Shown: one piece after another, positions 15,878 through 23,771 of the stretch
Layout of the letters: each line of letters begins with the position of its first letter
Numbering within the stretch: position 1 is the first letter of the stretch
Assembly (NCBI GenBank): GCA_910579275.1
Contig: CAJTTO010000016.1
Location: 1-64,000 of the forward strand
Direction of reading: 5' to 3'
Origin: an uncultured Lachnospiraceae bacterium
Lineage (GTDB): Bacteria > Bacillota > Clostridia > Lachnospirales > Lachnospiraceae
DNA: 64,000 bases
Translations under genes and position numbers: made by a program
Notes under the pieces: model-generated
What the model saw: only the letters and a program-made list of their open reading frames with translations
Database searches by the model: none
Told to the model about the DNA's origin: nothing

Positions 15878-16648
15878 TTATCTTATGGCATTTTTCATCG
15901 ACTTCACATATTCCCCCACATACTTCGGTGCGTCTTTGCCGTGTTTTTCAAGCAGCTTGATAATTGCGGAGCCGACAATGGCCCCATCGGAAATATCTGC
16001 CATTTTCTTTGCTTGTTCAGGTGTTGAAATACCGAACCCGATTGCACAAGGCACATCGGTATTTTCTCTGACTACATTGATAATGGAGGCAAGGTCTGTC
16101 TTAATCTCACTCCGTGTGCCTGTCACACCGAGGCTGGAAACGATATAGACGAAACCTTCTGCTTCTTTTGCAATCATGGCAATACGGTTTTCTGAGGTTG
16201 GTGCAATCAGGGAAATTAAGTTAATGTCATACTGTCTGCATAGCGGCTGAAATTCTTCCTTTTCTTCAAGCGGAAGATCGGGCAGGATCAGTCCATCTAT
16301 TTCAATCTCACGACAGGTTGAAATAAATTTTTCTGCACCGTAGGAGAACACAACATTGGCATAGGTCATAAAAACCATTGGAACTTTTACATCACGGCGA
16401 AGTTCTTTGACAAAGGCGAATATTTTGTCGGTTGTGATACCGCCGGTCAGTGCCCTCAGATTTGCACCCTGAATGACAGGACCCTCTGCGGTAGGATCAG
16501 AGAATGGTATGCCAAGTTCAATAAGGTCTGCACCGTTTTCCGCAGCGGCACGAACTACTTTATCAGTAGTCTCCAAATCGGGGTCGCCGCAAGTGATAAA
16601 GGCGATAAACGCCTTGCCCTTTTCAAATGCTTTACGAATATTACTCAT
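15878..16648 (-). CDS. trpA: Tryptophan synthase alpha chain
   Basis: The 256-residue TIM-barrel subunit cleaves indole-3-glycerol phosphate to indole and glyceraldehyde 3-phosphate, and passes indole to TrpB. The catalytic Glu is in ADLIELGIPFSDPTAEGPVIQ and the second acid is in IDGLILPDLPLEE. The phosphate-binding GFGIST and DGAIVGSAI blocks are present. The conserved start MSNIRKAFEKGKAFIAF at 16648 is used; the longer frame to 16720 is spurious. It overlaps the trpB end by 8 bp and is last in the operon. Confidence 0.96.
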   Translation of the reverse strand: MSNIRKAFEKGKAFIAFITCGDPDLETTDKVVRAAAENGADLIELGIPFSDPTAEGPVIQGANLRALTGGITTDKIFAFVKELRRDVKVPMVFMTYANVVFSYGAEKFISTCREIEIDGLILPDLPLEEKEEFQPLCRQYDINLISLIAPTSENRIAMIAKEAEGFVYIVSSLGVTGTRSEIKTDLASIINVVRENTDVPCAIGFGISTPEQAKKMADISDGAIVGSAIIKLLEKHGKDAPKYVGEYVKSMKNAIR

Positions 16649-17831
16649 GGATATCCTCCCCTCTGTAACGGGCAATGGCGGCACAGTCCTTGTCGCCTCT
16701 GCCGGAAATGGTGATGACAATGATTTTGTCTTTCTCCATTGTCGGTGCGATCTTCATTGCGTGTGCAACAGCGTGAGCCGATTCGATAGCAGGAATAATT
16801 CCCTCGGTCTTTGCCAGATATTCAAAAGCATTTACCGCTTCGTCATCGGTGACAGGTACATATTCTGCTCTGCCAATATCGTGCAAATGAGCGTGCTCAG
16901 GACCAACACCGGGGTAGTCAAGTCCTGCGGAAATAGAATAAACGGGAGCAATCTGGCCATCCTTATCCTGACAGAAATACGACTTCATTCCGTGGAAGAT
17001 TCCGACTCTGCCTGTGGCAATGGTTGCTGCAGTTTCAAAAGTATCAACACCTCTGCCTGCCGCCTCGCAACCGATCAGTCTTACATCTTCATCTTCTATG
17101 AAATGATAGAAGCTGCCGATGGCATTGGAACCGCCGCCCACACAGGCAATAACGGCATCGGGCAGTCTGTCTTCTTTTGCAAGCATCTGTTCTTTGATTT
17201 CTTTTGAGATAACCGCTTGGAAATCACGGACAATGGCGGGGAAAGGATGCGGTCCCATAACAGAACCAAGACAATAATGCGTATCGCAGATACGGGAAGT
17301 CCATTCACGCATAGCCTCAGACACGGCATCTTTGAGAGTAGCTGTGCCTGTTTTGACGGGAATAACCTCAGCGCCAAGCAATCTCATCCGGTACACATTC
17401 AGTGCCTGACGAATAGTATCTTCTTCACCCATAAAGACAACACATTCCATGCCCATCAGAGCAGCGGCGGTCGCCGTGGCGACACCGTGCTGTCCGGCTC
17501 CTGTTTCAGCAATCAATCGAGTTTTGCCCATCTTCTTTGCAAGAAGTGCCTGACCAAGTACATTGTTGATTTTATGTGCTCCGGTGTGATTCAGGTCTTC
17601 CCGTTTCAGATAAATTTTCGCTCCGCCGAGGTCTTTTGTCATTTTCTCAGCAAAGTACAGTCTTGACGGTCTGCCTGCGTATTCATTGAAGAGTTCAGTA
17701 AGCTCTCTGTTAAATTCAGAATCATTTTTATAGTGATTATATGCTTCTTCCAGTTCGATGACTGCATTCATCAGCGTTTCGGGAATGTACTGACCGCCGT
17801 GAATACCGAAGCGTCCGTTTGGATTTGTCAT
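16641..17831 (-). CDS. trpB: Tryptophan synthase beta chain
   Basis: The 396-residue PLP enzyme joins indole and serine to make tryptophan. The PLP lysine is Lys87 in LNHTGAHKINN, the phosphate-binding loop is GGGSNAIG, and the C-terminal SGRGDKD block is intact. GMECVVFMGEED and ETGAGQHGVATA are also typical of the TrpB1 type that works with TrpA. Length is normal. It overlaps trpF by 4 bp (ATGA), pointing to translational coupling. Confidence 0.97.
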   Translation of the reverse strand: MTNPNGRFGIHGGQYIPETLMNAVIELEEAYNHYKNDSEFNRELTELFNEYAGRPSRLYFAEKMTKDLGGAKIYLKREDLNHTGAHKINNVLGQALLAKKMGKTRLIAETGAGQHGVATATAAALMGMECVVFMGEEDTIRQALNVYRMRLLGAEVIPVKTGTATLKDAVSEAMREWTSRICDTHYCLGSVMGPHPFPAIVRDFQAVISKEIKEQMLAKEDRLPDAVIACVGGGSNAIGSFYHFIEDEDVRLIGCEAAGRGVDTFETAATIATGRVGIFHGMKSYFCQDKDGQIAPVYSISAGLDYPGVGPEHAHLHDIGRAEYVPVTDDEAVNAFEYLAKTEGIIPAIESAHAVAHAMKIAPTMEKDKIIVITISGRGDKDCAAIARYRGEDIHE

Positions 17832-18436
17832 AATCTTTCTTCCTTTCTGACAGCGGAAACAAATGCTGCCATTTTTATTTTATCTTTTACTCCATTGGTT
17901 TCAATTCCTGTACTGACATCTACTGCAAATGGATGGAGTGTTTCGACTGCATCTGCTGCATTGCGAGCGTCAAGACCTCCGGCAAGAAAATACGGTCTTT
18001 CAATACTTTTTACGAGAACCCAATCAAATACCGTTCCCGTACCTGCACTGGAATCAAGCAAAATATAATCCGCCGTACTTTGATTCGCAATCTTTATGTC
18101 ATGCGCAGTTTCAATACGAAAAGCCTTGATGATCGGCTTATCTATGAGCCGTCGCAACTGTGTAATATAATCTTCGTCTTCGTCACCATGAAGCTGCGCT
18201 ATATCGATAATGCCGTTCTGCAATAGCTTTGCAACCTCTTGCGGATGTTCATTTACAAATACTCCAACTGATTGAATTTCGGGCAAGAGTCGGCTTTTTA
18301 ACTCCGCTGCTTTTTCGGATGTTACATAACGCTTACTTTTCGATGCAAAGACAAATCCGATATAATCCGGCTTTAGTTCGTTTGCAGCTTCTATATCACA
18401 AAGTCGGGAAAGTCCGCAAAGTTTAATCTTCGTCAT
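17828..18436 (-). CDS. trpF: Phosphoribosylanthranilate isomerase
   Basis: The 202-residue TIM-barrel enzyme carries out the Amadori rearrangement of phosphoribosylanthranilate. The catalytic Cys is in MTKIKLCGLSR and the catalytic Asp in ADYILLDSSAGTG; FLAGGLDARN and GVDVSTGIE-like (AVDVSTGIETNGVKD) phosphate-binding blocks are present. It is a separate gene here rather than fused to trpC. It overlaps trpC by 4 bp. Confidence 0.95.
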   Translation of the reverse strand: MTKIKLCGLSRLCDIEAANELKPDYIGFVFASKSKRYVTSEKAAELKSRLLPEIQSVGVFVNEHPQEVAKLLQNGIIDIAQLHGDEDEDYITQLRRLIDKPIIKAFRIETAHDIKIANQSTADYILLDSSAGTGTVFDWVLVKSIERPYFLAGGLDARNAADAVETLHPFAVDVSTGIETNGVKDKIKMAAFVSAVRKEERL

Positions 18437-19215
18437 ACCGCACCTCGCAGTTCATCAAGCTTGGCTTTTTTGTTGGGCGCTCGCATAAGAGTTTCTCCAA
18501 TCAAAACAGCATCCGCACCGATTTCACGTAGCTTTGCTACATCCTCGGCGCTACTGACTCCACTTTCGGAAACAAACAGCACATCACGGGGAATCAACGC
18601 TCTGAGCCTGTGGCTGTTATCCGTATCTACTGAAAAATCTTTGAGATTACGGTTGTTGACACCGATGATACGTGCTCCCGCGTGAAGTGCAGTCTGCACT
18701 TCGTTTGCATCATGCGCTTCAACCAATGCAGATAATCCGAGTTCATCACAAATGCTGACATAGGATTTGATTTGCTCCTCACTTAAAATGGAACAAATCA
18801 GCAACACCGCCGATGCGCCCAGCACCTTTGCCTCGTAGATCATATATTCATCTACTGTGAAGTCTTTCCGCAGACATGGGATGGGAACGCTGGAGGCGAT
18901 TTCTTTCAGATACTTGTCACTTCCGAGAAACCATTTCGGTTCTGTCAGCACGGAAATACAGTCTGCTCCTGCCACTTTGTATTCTCTTGCAATCTGCAAA
19001 TAGGGAAAATCCGGGGCAATGAGTCCTTTTGAAGGAGATGCCTTTTTGCACTCACAGATGAATGATATGTCCCGAGTTTTAAGAGCCTTTTCAAAAGCAA
19101 AGTTTCCTTTTGAAAGAGACAAAGCCTGCCGTTTGATTTCATCAAGCGGAATTTTCAATTTTGCTTGCTCGGTACGTTCTCTGGCGTAGTCGGCAAGCTG
19201 ATCTAAAACCGTCAT
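18433..19215 (-). CDS. trpC: Indole-3-glycerol phosphate synthase
   Basis: The 260-residue enzyme closes the indole ring. The family blocks are ISFICECKKASPSKGLI (catalytic Lys), LRKDFTVDEYMIYEA, ALVEAHDANEV, IIGVNNRNLKDF and VLIGETLMRA, in order. The start at 19215 (MTVLDQLADYARER) overlaps the trpD stop by 4 bp; an upstream frame extension to 19233 has no ribosome site advantage. The protein is unfused and of normal length. Confidence 0.96.
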   Translation of the reverse strand: MTVLDQLADYARERTEQAKLKIPLDEIKRQALSLSKGNFAFEKALKTRDISFICECKKASPSKGLIAPDFPYLQIAREYKVAGADCISVLTEPKWFLGSDKYLKEIASSVPIPCLRKDFTVDEYMIYEAKVLGASAVLLICSILSEEQIKSYVSICDELGLSALVEAHDANEVQTALHAGARIIGVNNRNLKDFSVDTDNSHRLRALIPRDVLFVSESGVSSAEDVAKLREIGADAVLIGETLMRAPNKKAKLDELRGAV

Positions 19216-20243
19216 ACATCTACCTCCGGACAATTACTGACTGAAATGAGCTTGTTCAGTGTTTCAAGCGCCTTGCCGGAGTCAATTATTTCTGCCGCAA
19301 GTGCAATACCATCCTTCATACTGTCCGCCCTACCGCCGATGTAGAGCGCTGCTCCGGCGTTCATCAGCACAGCATTTCTTTTATGACCTTTTTCACCGTT
19401 TAAGATAGCAAGGGTAATTTTAGCATTTTCTTCCGGTGTGCCGCCCTTCAGGTCCTCTTTGGTACAGCGTTCAAATCCGAAGTCTTCCGGTGTGATCACC
19501 GAGGATTTGAACCAGCCGTCACGAATCTCACAGATCGTAGTCGGTGCGCTCATGGAAATCTCATCCAGCTTATCCTGACCGTACACAACCATGCCACGCT
19601 TGATGCCGAGATTGATCAGAACCTGAGCCAACGGTTCAACAAGGTAAGCATCATACACACCGAGAAGCTGCATGGATGGTGTACCCGGATTCGTCAGAGG
19701 ACCGAGAATATTGAACACGGTACGAAAACCAAGTTCCTTGCGGATAGCGCCAACGTATTTCATAGAAGTGTGGTATTTCTGTGCGAAAAAGAAGCACATA
19801 CCGACCTTGTTCAGAAGCTCAATACACCTTGCCGGACTTTGCTGAATATTTACACCAAGGGCTTCCAAACAATCTGCCGTTCCACACTGGGAGGATGCCG
19901 CTCTGTTGCCGTGTTTTGCAACTTTCATACCGCTTGCAGCCACTACCAGAGCAGAAGTAGTGGAAATATTAAAGCTATGAGCATTATCGCCGCCTGTGCC
20001 GACAATCTCAAACAACTCCATTCCCGTTTCAACCTTGGTTGCGTGTGCTCGCATTGCAGCCGCACATCCGGCAATTTCGTCAGTGGTCTCAGCCCTGGCA
20101 CTTTTGGTAGACAAAGCTGCAAGAAAGGCAGCATTCTGTGTCGCGGTAGTTTCGCCGCTCATGATTTCGTTCATGACAGTGTAAGCCTCATCATAAGTGA
20201 GGTCTTCTTTATTTACAATTTTTACAATGGCTTCTTTAATCAT
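19212..20243 (-). CDS. trpD: Anthranilate phosphoribosyltransferase
   Basis: The 343-residue enzyme transfers phosphoribosyl from PRPP to anthranilate. The PRPP-binding GTGGDNAHSFNISTT glycine-rich loop, the VAKHGNRAASSQCGTADCLEALGV block and the RTVFNILGPLTNP segment are all present. It is encoded 3 bp after trpG and overlaps trpC. It lacks a fused glutaminase domain, which is supplied by trpG. Confidence 0.96.
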   Translation of the reverse strand: MIKEAIVKIVNKEDLTYDEAYTVMNEIMSGETTATQNAAFLAALSTKSARAETTDEIAGCAAAMRAHATKVETGMELFEIVGTGGDNAHSFNISTTSALVVAASGMKVAKHGNRAASSQCGTADCLEALGVNIQQSPARCIELLNKVGMCFFFAQKYHTSMKYVGAIRKELGFRTVFNILGPLTNPGTPSMQLLGVYDAYLVEPLAQVLINLGIKRGMVVYGQDKLDEISMSAPTTICEIRDGWFKSSVITPEDFGFERCTKEDLKGGTPEENAKITLAILNGEKGHKRNAVLMNAGAALYIGGRADSMKDGIALAAEIIDSGKALETLNKLISVSNCPEVDV

Positions 20244-20246
20244 GAT

Positions 20247-20813
20247 TCAAATCTCCTTTATGAAATTTCTAAGCATCTGCTTACCGTCCGGCGTCATAAT
20301 GGATTCCGGATGAAACTGTACGCCGTAAATGGGATACTCCTTATGTTGTACCGCCATTACCTCGCCATCTGTAGTGAGTGCGGTTATTTTCAATTCTTCC
20401 GGTATGGTGTCGGCATCTGCCGCAAGGGAGTGGTATCGTGCGACAGGTGCAACTTTGGGGCAAACTTTGAACAGCGGGCAATCCGTATCAAATTTCACAT
20501 TCGACTGTTTACCGTGCATTGGTTCTTTTGCGTAAGTAACGATTGCACCGAATGCCGCACAAATTGCCTGATGACCGAGACAAACACCGAGTATGGGAGT
20601 ATCATGGATCGTTTTTACAACATCTATGATGATACCTGCATCCTCCGGTCTGCCCGGACCCGGGGAAAGAATAATGCGGTCAGGATTCAAGTTTTTTATT
20701 TCGTCTACCGTCATTTCATCGTTACGAATGACCTTGATATCCGGTTCGATCTCGCCGACGAGCTGAAAAAGGTTATAGGAAAAGCTGTCGTAATTATCAA
20801 TCAGTAAAATCAT
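20247..20813 (-). CDS. trpG: Anthranilate synthase glutamine amidotransferase component
   Basis: The 188-residue class I glutaminase provides ammonia to TrpE. The triad is visible as Cys78 in GVCLGHQAI and His168/Glu170 in VQFHPES; the oxyanion region is SPGPGRPEDAG. The real start is the ATG at 20813 (MILLIDNYDSFSYNL), which overlaps the trpE stop (ATGA). A longer open frame upstream lies inside trpE and is rejected. Such TrpG proteins sometimes also serve PabA; no pab gene is nearby. Confidence 0.95.
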   Translation of the reverse strand: MILLIDNYDSFSYNLFQLVGEIEPDIKVIRNDEMTVDEIKNLNPDRIILSPGPGRPEDAGIIIDVVKTIHDTPILGVCLGHQAICAAFGAIVTYAKEPMHGKQSNVKFDTDCPLFKVCPKVAPVARYHSLAADADTIPEELKITALTTDGEVMAVQHKEYPIYGVQFHPESIMTPDGKQMLRNFIKEI

Positions 20814-22276
20814 AATTCCGCCTCCTGTGCAAGTTCCAATGCTTTGAGTGAAGATTTGGCTTTGTTCAGGCATTCTTCAAATTCCTTTTCGGGTACAGAA
20901 TCCGCAACGATTCCTGCGCCGCTTCTTACAAACACCTTACCGTTTTTCTTATAGGCGATGCGGATGGCAATACAGGTGTCCATATTCCCCGTGAAGTCGA
21001 TATAGCCAATGGCGCCGCCGTAGATGCCACGCTTGTTGTTTTCAAGTTCTCCAATCAACTGGCAAGCCCTGATCTTCGGCGCACCGGAAAGCGTGCCGGC
21101 AGGCAACACCGCTTCAATGGCATCCAGCGCATCGTGATTTTCGCTAATTTCACTACGCACCGTAGAGCCAATGTGCATAACATGAGAGAAGCGTTCAATG
21201 GAATGGAGTTTTTCGACCTGTACAGTGCCGAACCTGCTTATTTTTCCGAGATCGTTACGTCCTAAATCGACCAGCATATTATGTTCGGCAAGTTCTTTTT
21301 CGTCAGCAAGCAGCTCGGCCTCGAGAGCATTGTCTTCTTTCTCTGTTTTGCCTCTCGGTCTTGTTCCGGCAAGTGGGAAAGTGTGCAGCACACCATTTTC
21401 CAGCCTGACCAGTGTTTCGGGAGATGCACCCGCAACCTCTACGTCTGTTCCAGAGAAATAGAACATATAAGGAGAGGGATTGATGCTGCGAAGCACACGG
21501 TAGGTGTTTAGGAGACTTCCTTCAAAAGGCGCACACAGACGGTTGGAAAGCACAATCTGGAAAATATTCCCCTCACGGATATGGTGCTTTGCTTTTTCTA
21601 CCATGCCGCAGAATTGCTCTTTGCCAAACAAAGGTTTAACTTCTCCAAGCAGCTTGCCGCCCGGCTCATTCTTCTTTTCGCCGTGTCTCAAAAGCTCTGC
21701 GAGCTGCTTCAATTCCATAACTGCCTTGTTGTAACCTGTTTCCGGCTCATCCAGCGGCATATTTACAATGAGAATAATTTTCTGTCGTAGATGATCAAAT
21801 GCGATAACCTTATCAAAGAGCATCAGGTCAACATCCTTAAATGCTTCGGTATCTTCCACATCGCATTTGACTGTCGGTTCGCTGTATGTGAGATAATCAT
21901 AGGAGAAGTATCCGACAAGACCGCCTGTAAAGGAAGGAAGATAATCGAAACGGAGACTTTTATAATCGGCAAGAATTTGGCGGAGATAGTCGGATGGGTT
22001 ATCCGTCTTAACCTTGAGATTGCCGATTTTCATTTTGCCATTAACACAAGTGATCTCCATTTTCGGATCAAATCCGAGGAAGGTATAACGTCCCCATGTT
22101 TCGTTTGCCTGAGCGGATTCCAGCATATAACAATGAGTAGATACATTTTTCAGTATTTTCATCGTTTCAATAGGTGTTGTGAAGTCGGAAAGAATTTCAA
22201 GGCTAACTGGTAATACGTTATAACAACCTGTTGCTGCGATTCTTTTGACTTGGGCATAAGTTGGCTGAATTTTCAT
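20810..22276 (-). CDS. trpE: Anthranilate synthase component I
   Basis: The 488-residue enzyme makes anthranilate from chorismate with TrpG. The chorismate-binding C-terminal half contains IREGNIFQIVLSNR, ASPETLVRLENG, PLAGTRPRGKTEKED, AELLADEKELAEHNMLVDLGRNDLG and GTLSGAPKIRA. Near the N-terminus LESAQANETWGRYTFLGF contains the LES-type tryptophan feedback site, so feedback inhibition is expected. The ATG at 22276 follows GGAGG; a TTG at 22291 is rejected. It is the first structural gene behind the T-box leader. Confidence 0.96.
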   Translation of the reverse strand: MKIQPTYAQVKRIAATGCYNVLPVSLEILSDFTTPIETMKILKNVSTHCYMLESAQANETWGRYTFLGFDPKMEITCVNGKMKIGNLKVKTDNPSDYLRQILADYKSLRFDYLPSFTGGLVGYFSYDYLTYSEPTVKCDVEDTEAFKDVDLMLFDKVIAFDHLRQKIILIVNMPLDEPETGYNKAVMELKQLAELLRHGEKKNEPGGKLLGEVKPLFGKEQFCGMVEKAKHHIREGNIFQIVLSNRLCAPFEGSLLNTYRVLRSINPSPYMFYFSGTDVEVAGASPETLVRLENGVLHTFPLAGTRPRGKTEKEDNALEAELLADEKELAEHNMLVDLGRNDLGKISRFGTVQVEKLHSIERFSHVMHIGSTVRSEISENHDALDAIEAVLPAGTLSGAPKIRACQLIGELENNKRGIYGGAIGYIDFTGNMDTCIAIRIAYKKNGKVFVRSGAGIVADSVPEKEFEECLNKAKSSLKALELAQEAEL

Positions 22277-22310
22277 AATCAGTTCCTCCAAATAGGTATA
22301 ATTAAGTTGG

Positions 22311-22379
22311 TTATTTATTCGGATGATTCAATTTCAATATTCGGCGCTTAGTGCGCCAACAACGTTTTGTATACAGCAT
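22311..22379 (-). CDS. 22-codon upstream ORF in the trp leader
   Basis: Between the leader hairpins and trpE a short frame starts ATG at 22379 after AGGAGG at ideal spacing. It reads MLYTKRCWRTKRR... and ends LNHPNK with TAA. It contains a single Trp codon (eighth), many Arg/Lys residues, and a small internal hairpin (GGCGC/GCGCC). It ends 34 bp before trpE. It could be a regulatory leader peptide that couples or tunes trpE translation, but this is inference from position and the ribosome site only. A chance ORF cannot be excluded. Confidence 0.45.
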   Translation of the reverse strand: MLYTKRCWRTKRRILKLNHPNK

Positions 22380-22402
22380 ATCGCAACCTCCTGAAACAAA
22401 GA

Positions 22403-22442
22403 AAAGACTCCTTTGAACTTCTATCTCAGTCAAAGGAGTCTT
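22403..22442 (-). terminator. Second hairpin of the trp leader
   Basis: Arms of 13 bp (AAGACTCCTTTGA and its complement, at 22403-22442) form a perfect stem with a 14-nt loop. On the minus strand it is followed by TTCTTTG. It lies directly after the T-box terminator and before the upstream ORF. It looks like an independent terminator or attenuator. Confidence 0.6.
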
Positions 22443-22445
22443 AGA

Positions 22446-22740
22446 AAACAAAAACGTCCTTGACAGAGATATACACTCTGTCAAGGACGAATAAAAACAC
22501 TTATCCGCGGTGCCACCTTGATTCATAGGAATGACCCTATGCACTTAGCAGGATACCAACATATCCCCGGCAAATGACGTCTGCCTGCAACGTCGCAGAA
22601 TACTTTGAGAAATCTCATTTGACTGCGCCCTCAGCGGTCCATTTGACAACTTGTTTCTTACCCGACTCTCAGCATCACGGGTTCTCTGTAAAGGCATCAT
22701 TGCCGTTATCTCCGCTTCAACGGTTTGAGTATTAAATTTT
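22446..22740 (-). ncRNA. Tryptophan T-box leader with intrinsic terminator
   Basis: The antiterminator T-box core AAGGTGGCACCGCGG is at 22505-22519 on the minus strand. It is followed by a 13-bp terminator stem (22456-22488) and a T-rich tail (22446-22454). The stem I region upstream carries a UGG triplet at 22639-22641 in an AAATGGACC context, a fit for the Trp specifier codon, and the element sits ahead of trpE. Uncharged tRNA(Trp) would stabilise the antiterminator and let trpEGDCFBA be read. The 5' limit is set from the promoter at 22747-22775. Confidence 0.9.
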
Positions 22741-22746
22741 TGAAAC

Positions 22747-22775
22747 ATTATAGCACATGGATTCTTCTGCGTCAA
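22747..22775 (-). promoter_or_regulatory. trp operon promoter
   Basis: On the minus strand TTGACG (22770-22775), a 17-bp spacer and TATAAT (22747-22752) make a near-consensus vegetative promoter. It starts the T-box leader a few bases later. Confidence 0.85.
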
Positions 22776-22849
22776 TAGAGTTTTGAGGAATGTTACCGAA
22801 AATTCGTAACAGCAGGACGCCCCGGAATGGGTATGGTGCTTGGCGTAAG

Positions 22850-22935
22850 CGCGGAAATCAATTTCCGAACTGCCAGTGCTATGTTGATGACGGTTACAGC
22901 GGTACGAACCAAGTTCATAGGGGCACTGGAAACCC
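22850..22935 (+). pseudogene. Relic of a large serine recombinase
   Basis: One frame reads QFPNCQCYVDDGYSGTN (22859-22909), which matches the N-terminal catalytic-domain motif (YVDDGYSGTNF) of TnpX/TndX-type large serine recombinases. After Asn the similarity is lost and a stop follows about 26 bp later. Neither a start nor the catalytic Ser region is left. It marks a former mobile-element insertion between the trp promoter and the two-component genes. Confidence 0.55.
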
Positions 22936-23050
22936 TTGAATAATGAATATTTTCTAAGTCAACTATCCAACAGATGCACCGCATACGATTCTCGGAGGTG
23001 GCACATGAAAGGAATTTGCGTTATAATACGTTTATAAGGAGGCTTGACCC

Positions 23051-23731
23051 ATGACGAAAATACTTCTGTTGGAAGATGATATCAGCCTAATTGACGGGCT
23101 GGAATATGCACTGCGAAAAAACGATTTTGATGTAAACACGGTGCGCACTGTGAGCGGGGCGCTCGAACACCTGATGGTTTCCGGTGAATATGACCTGCTC
23201 CTTCTCGATGTCACTTTGCCGGACGGAACCGGATTTGAGGTCTGTGAGAAAATGCGGGCAGGCGGCAGCCAGATCCCTATCATTTTTCTTACGGCATCCG
23301 ACGAAGAAGTGAATGTCATCCGCGGTCTTGACGGCGGCGGGGACGATTATATCACAAAACCTTTTAAAATAGGCGAACTTTGCTCGCGCATCCGCGCGCT
23401 GTTACGGCGGACGGATTACGCTGCGCAGCCGCTGACTCCGGCAGGGCGTCTCTCGATTGACCCTGCCGGAAGCCGTGTAATGATAGACGGGACTTCTGTG
23501 GAACTGACGCGGGCAGAATCGCGCCTGCTCGGCCTGCTTATTCGAAATGCGGACAGGGTTGTCACCAGAGAAGTTATTTTCGGGACGCTTTGGGACAATA
23601 TGGGGGATTTTGTGGATGACAACACCTTGTCTGTCTACATCCGGCGGCTCCGCGAGAAAATTGAACCTGACCCGTCACAGCCGCGGCATTTGGTGACAGT
23701 GCGCGGATTTGGATACCGCTGGGTTCCGTAA
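23051..23731 (+). CDS. OmpR-family response regulator
   Basis: The 226-residue protein has an N-terminal receiver (acidic pair Asp9/Asp10, phospho-acceptor Asp53 in LLLLDVTLPDG, Lys in DDYITKPF) and a C-terminal winged helix (VELTRAESRLLGLLIRN ... DNTLSVYIRRLREKIE ... VRGFGYRWV). It binds DNA when phosphorylated. The start follows AAGGAGG. A TATAAT at 23022-23027 gives a likely short leader. It heads an operon with a kinase and an ABC exporter, the common peptide-antibiotic sensing layout, so it likely controls the exporter. Confidence 0.93.
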   Translation: MTKILLLEDDISLIDGLEYALRKNDFDVNTVRTVSGALEHLMVSGEYDLLLLDVTLPDGTGFEVCEKMRAGGSQIPIIFLTASDEEVNVIRGLDGGGDDYITKPFKIGELCSRIRALLRRTDYAAQPLTPAGRLSIDPAGSRVMIDGTSVELTRAESRLLGLLIRNADRVVTREVIFGTLWDNMGDFVDDNTLSVYIRRLREKIEPDPSQPRHLVTVRGFGYRWVP

Positions 23732-23771
23732 TCAACAATATCTTCTACAATATTTCAAAAGGAACATGATT

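Noticed and set aside
19770..20807. 345-codon plus-strand ORF opposite trpD and trpG
   Set aside because: Antisense of two well-supported trp genes; composition (Cys/His-rich) is typical of shadows.
22545..22775. 76-codon minus-strand ORF ahead of trpE
   Set aside because: It lies wholly in the T-box RNA and its promoter; the RNA features explain the sequence.
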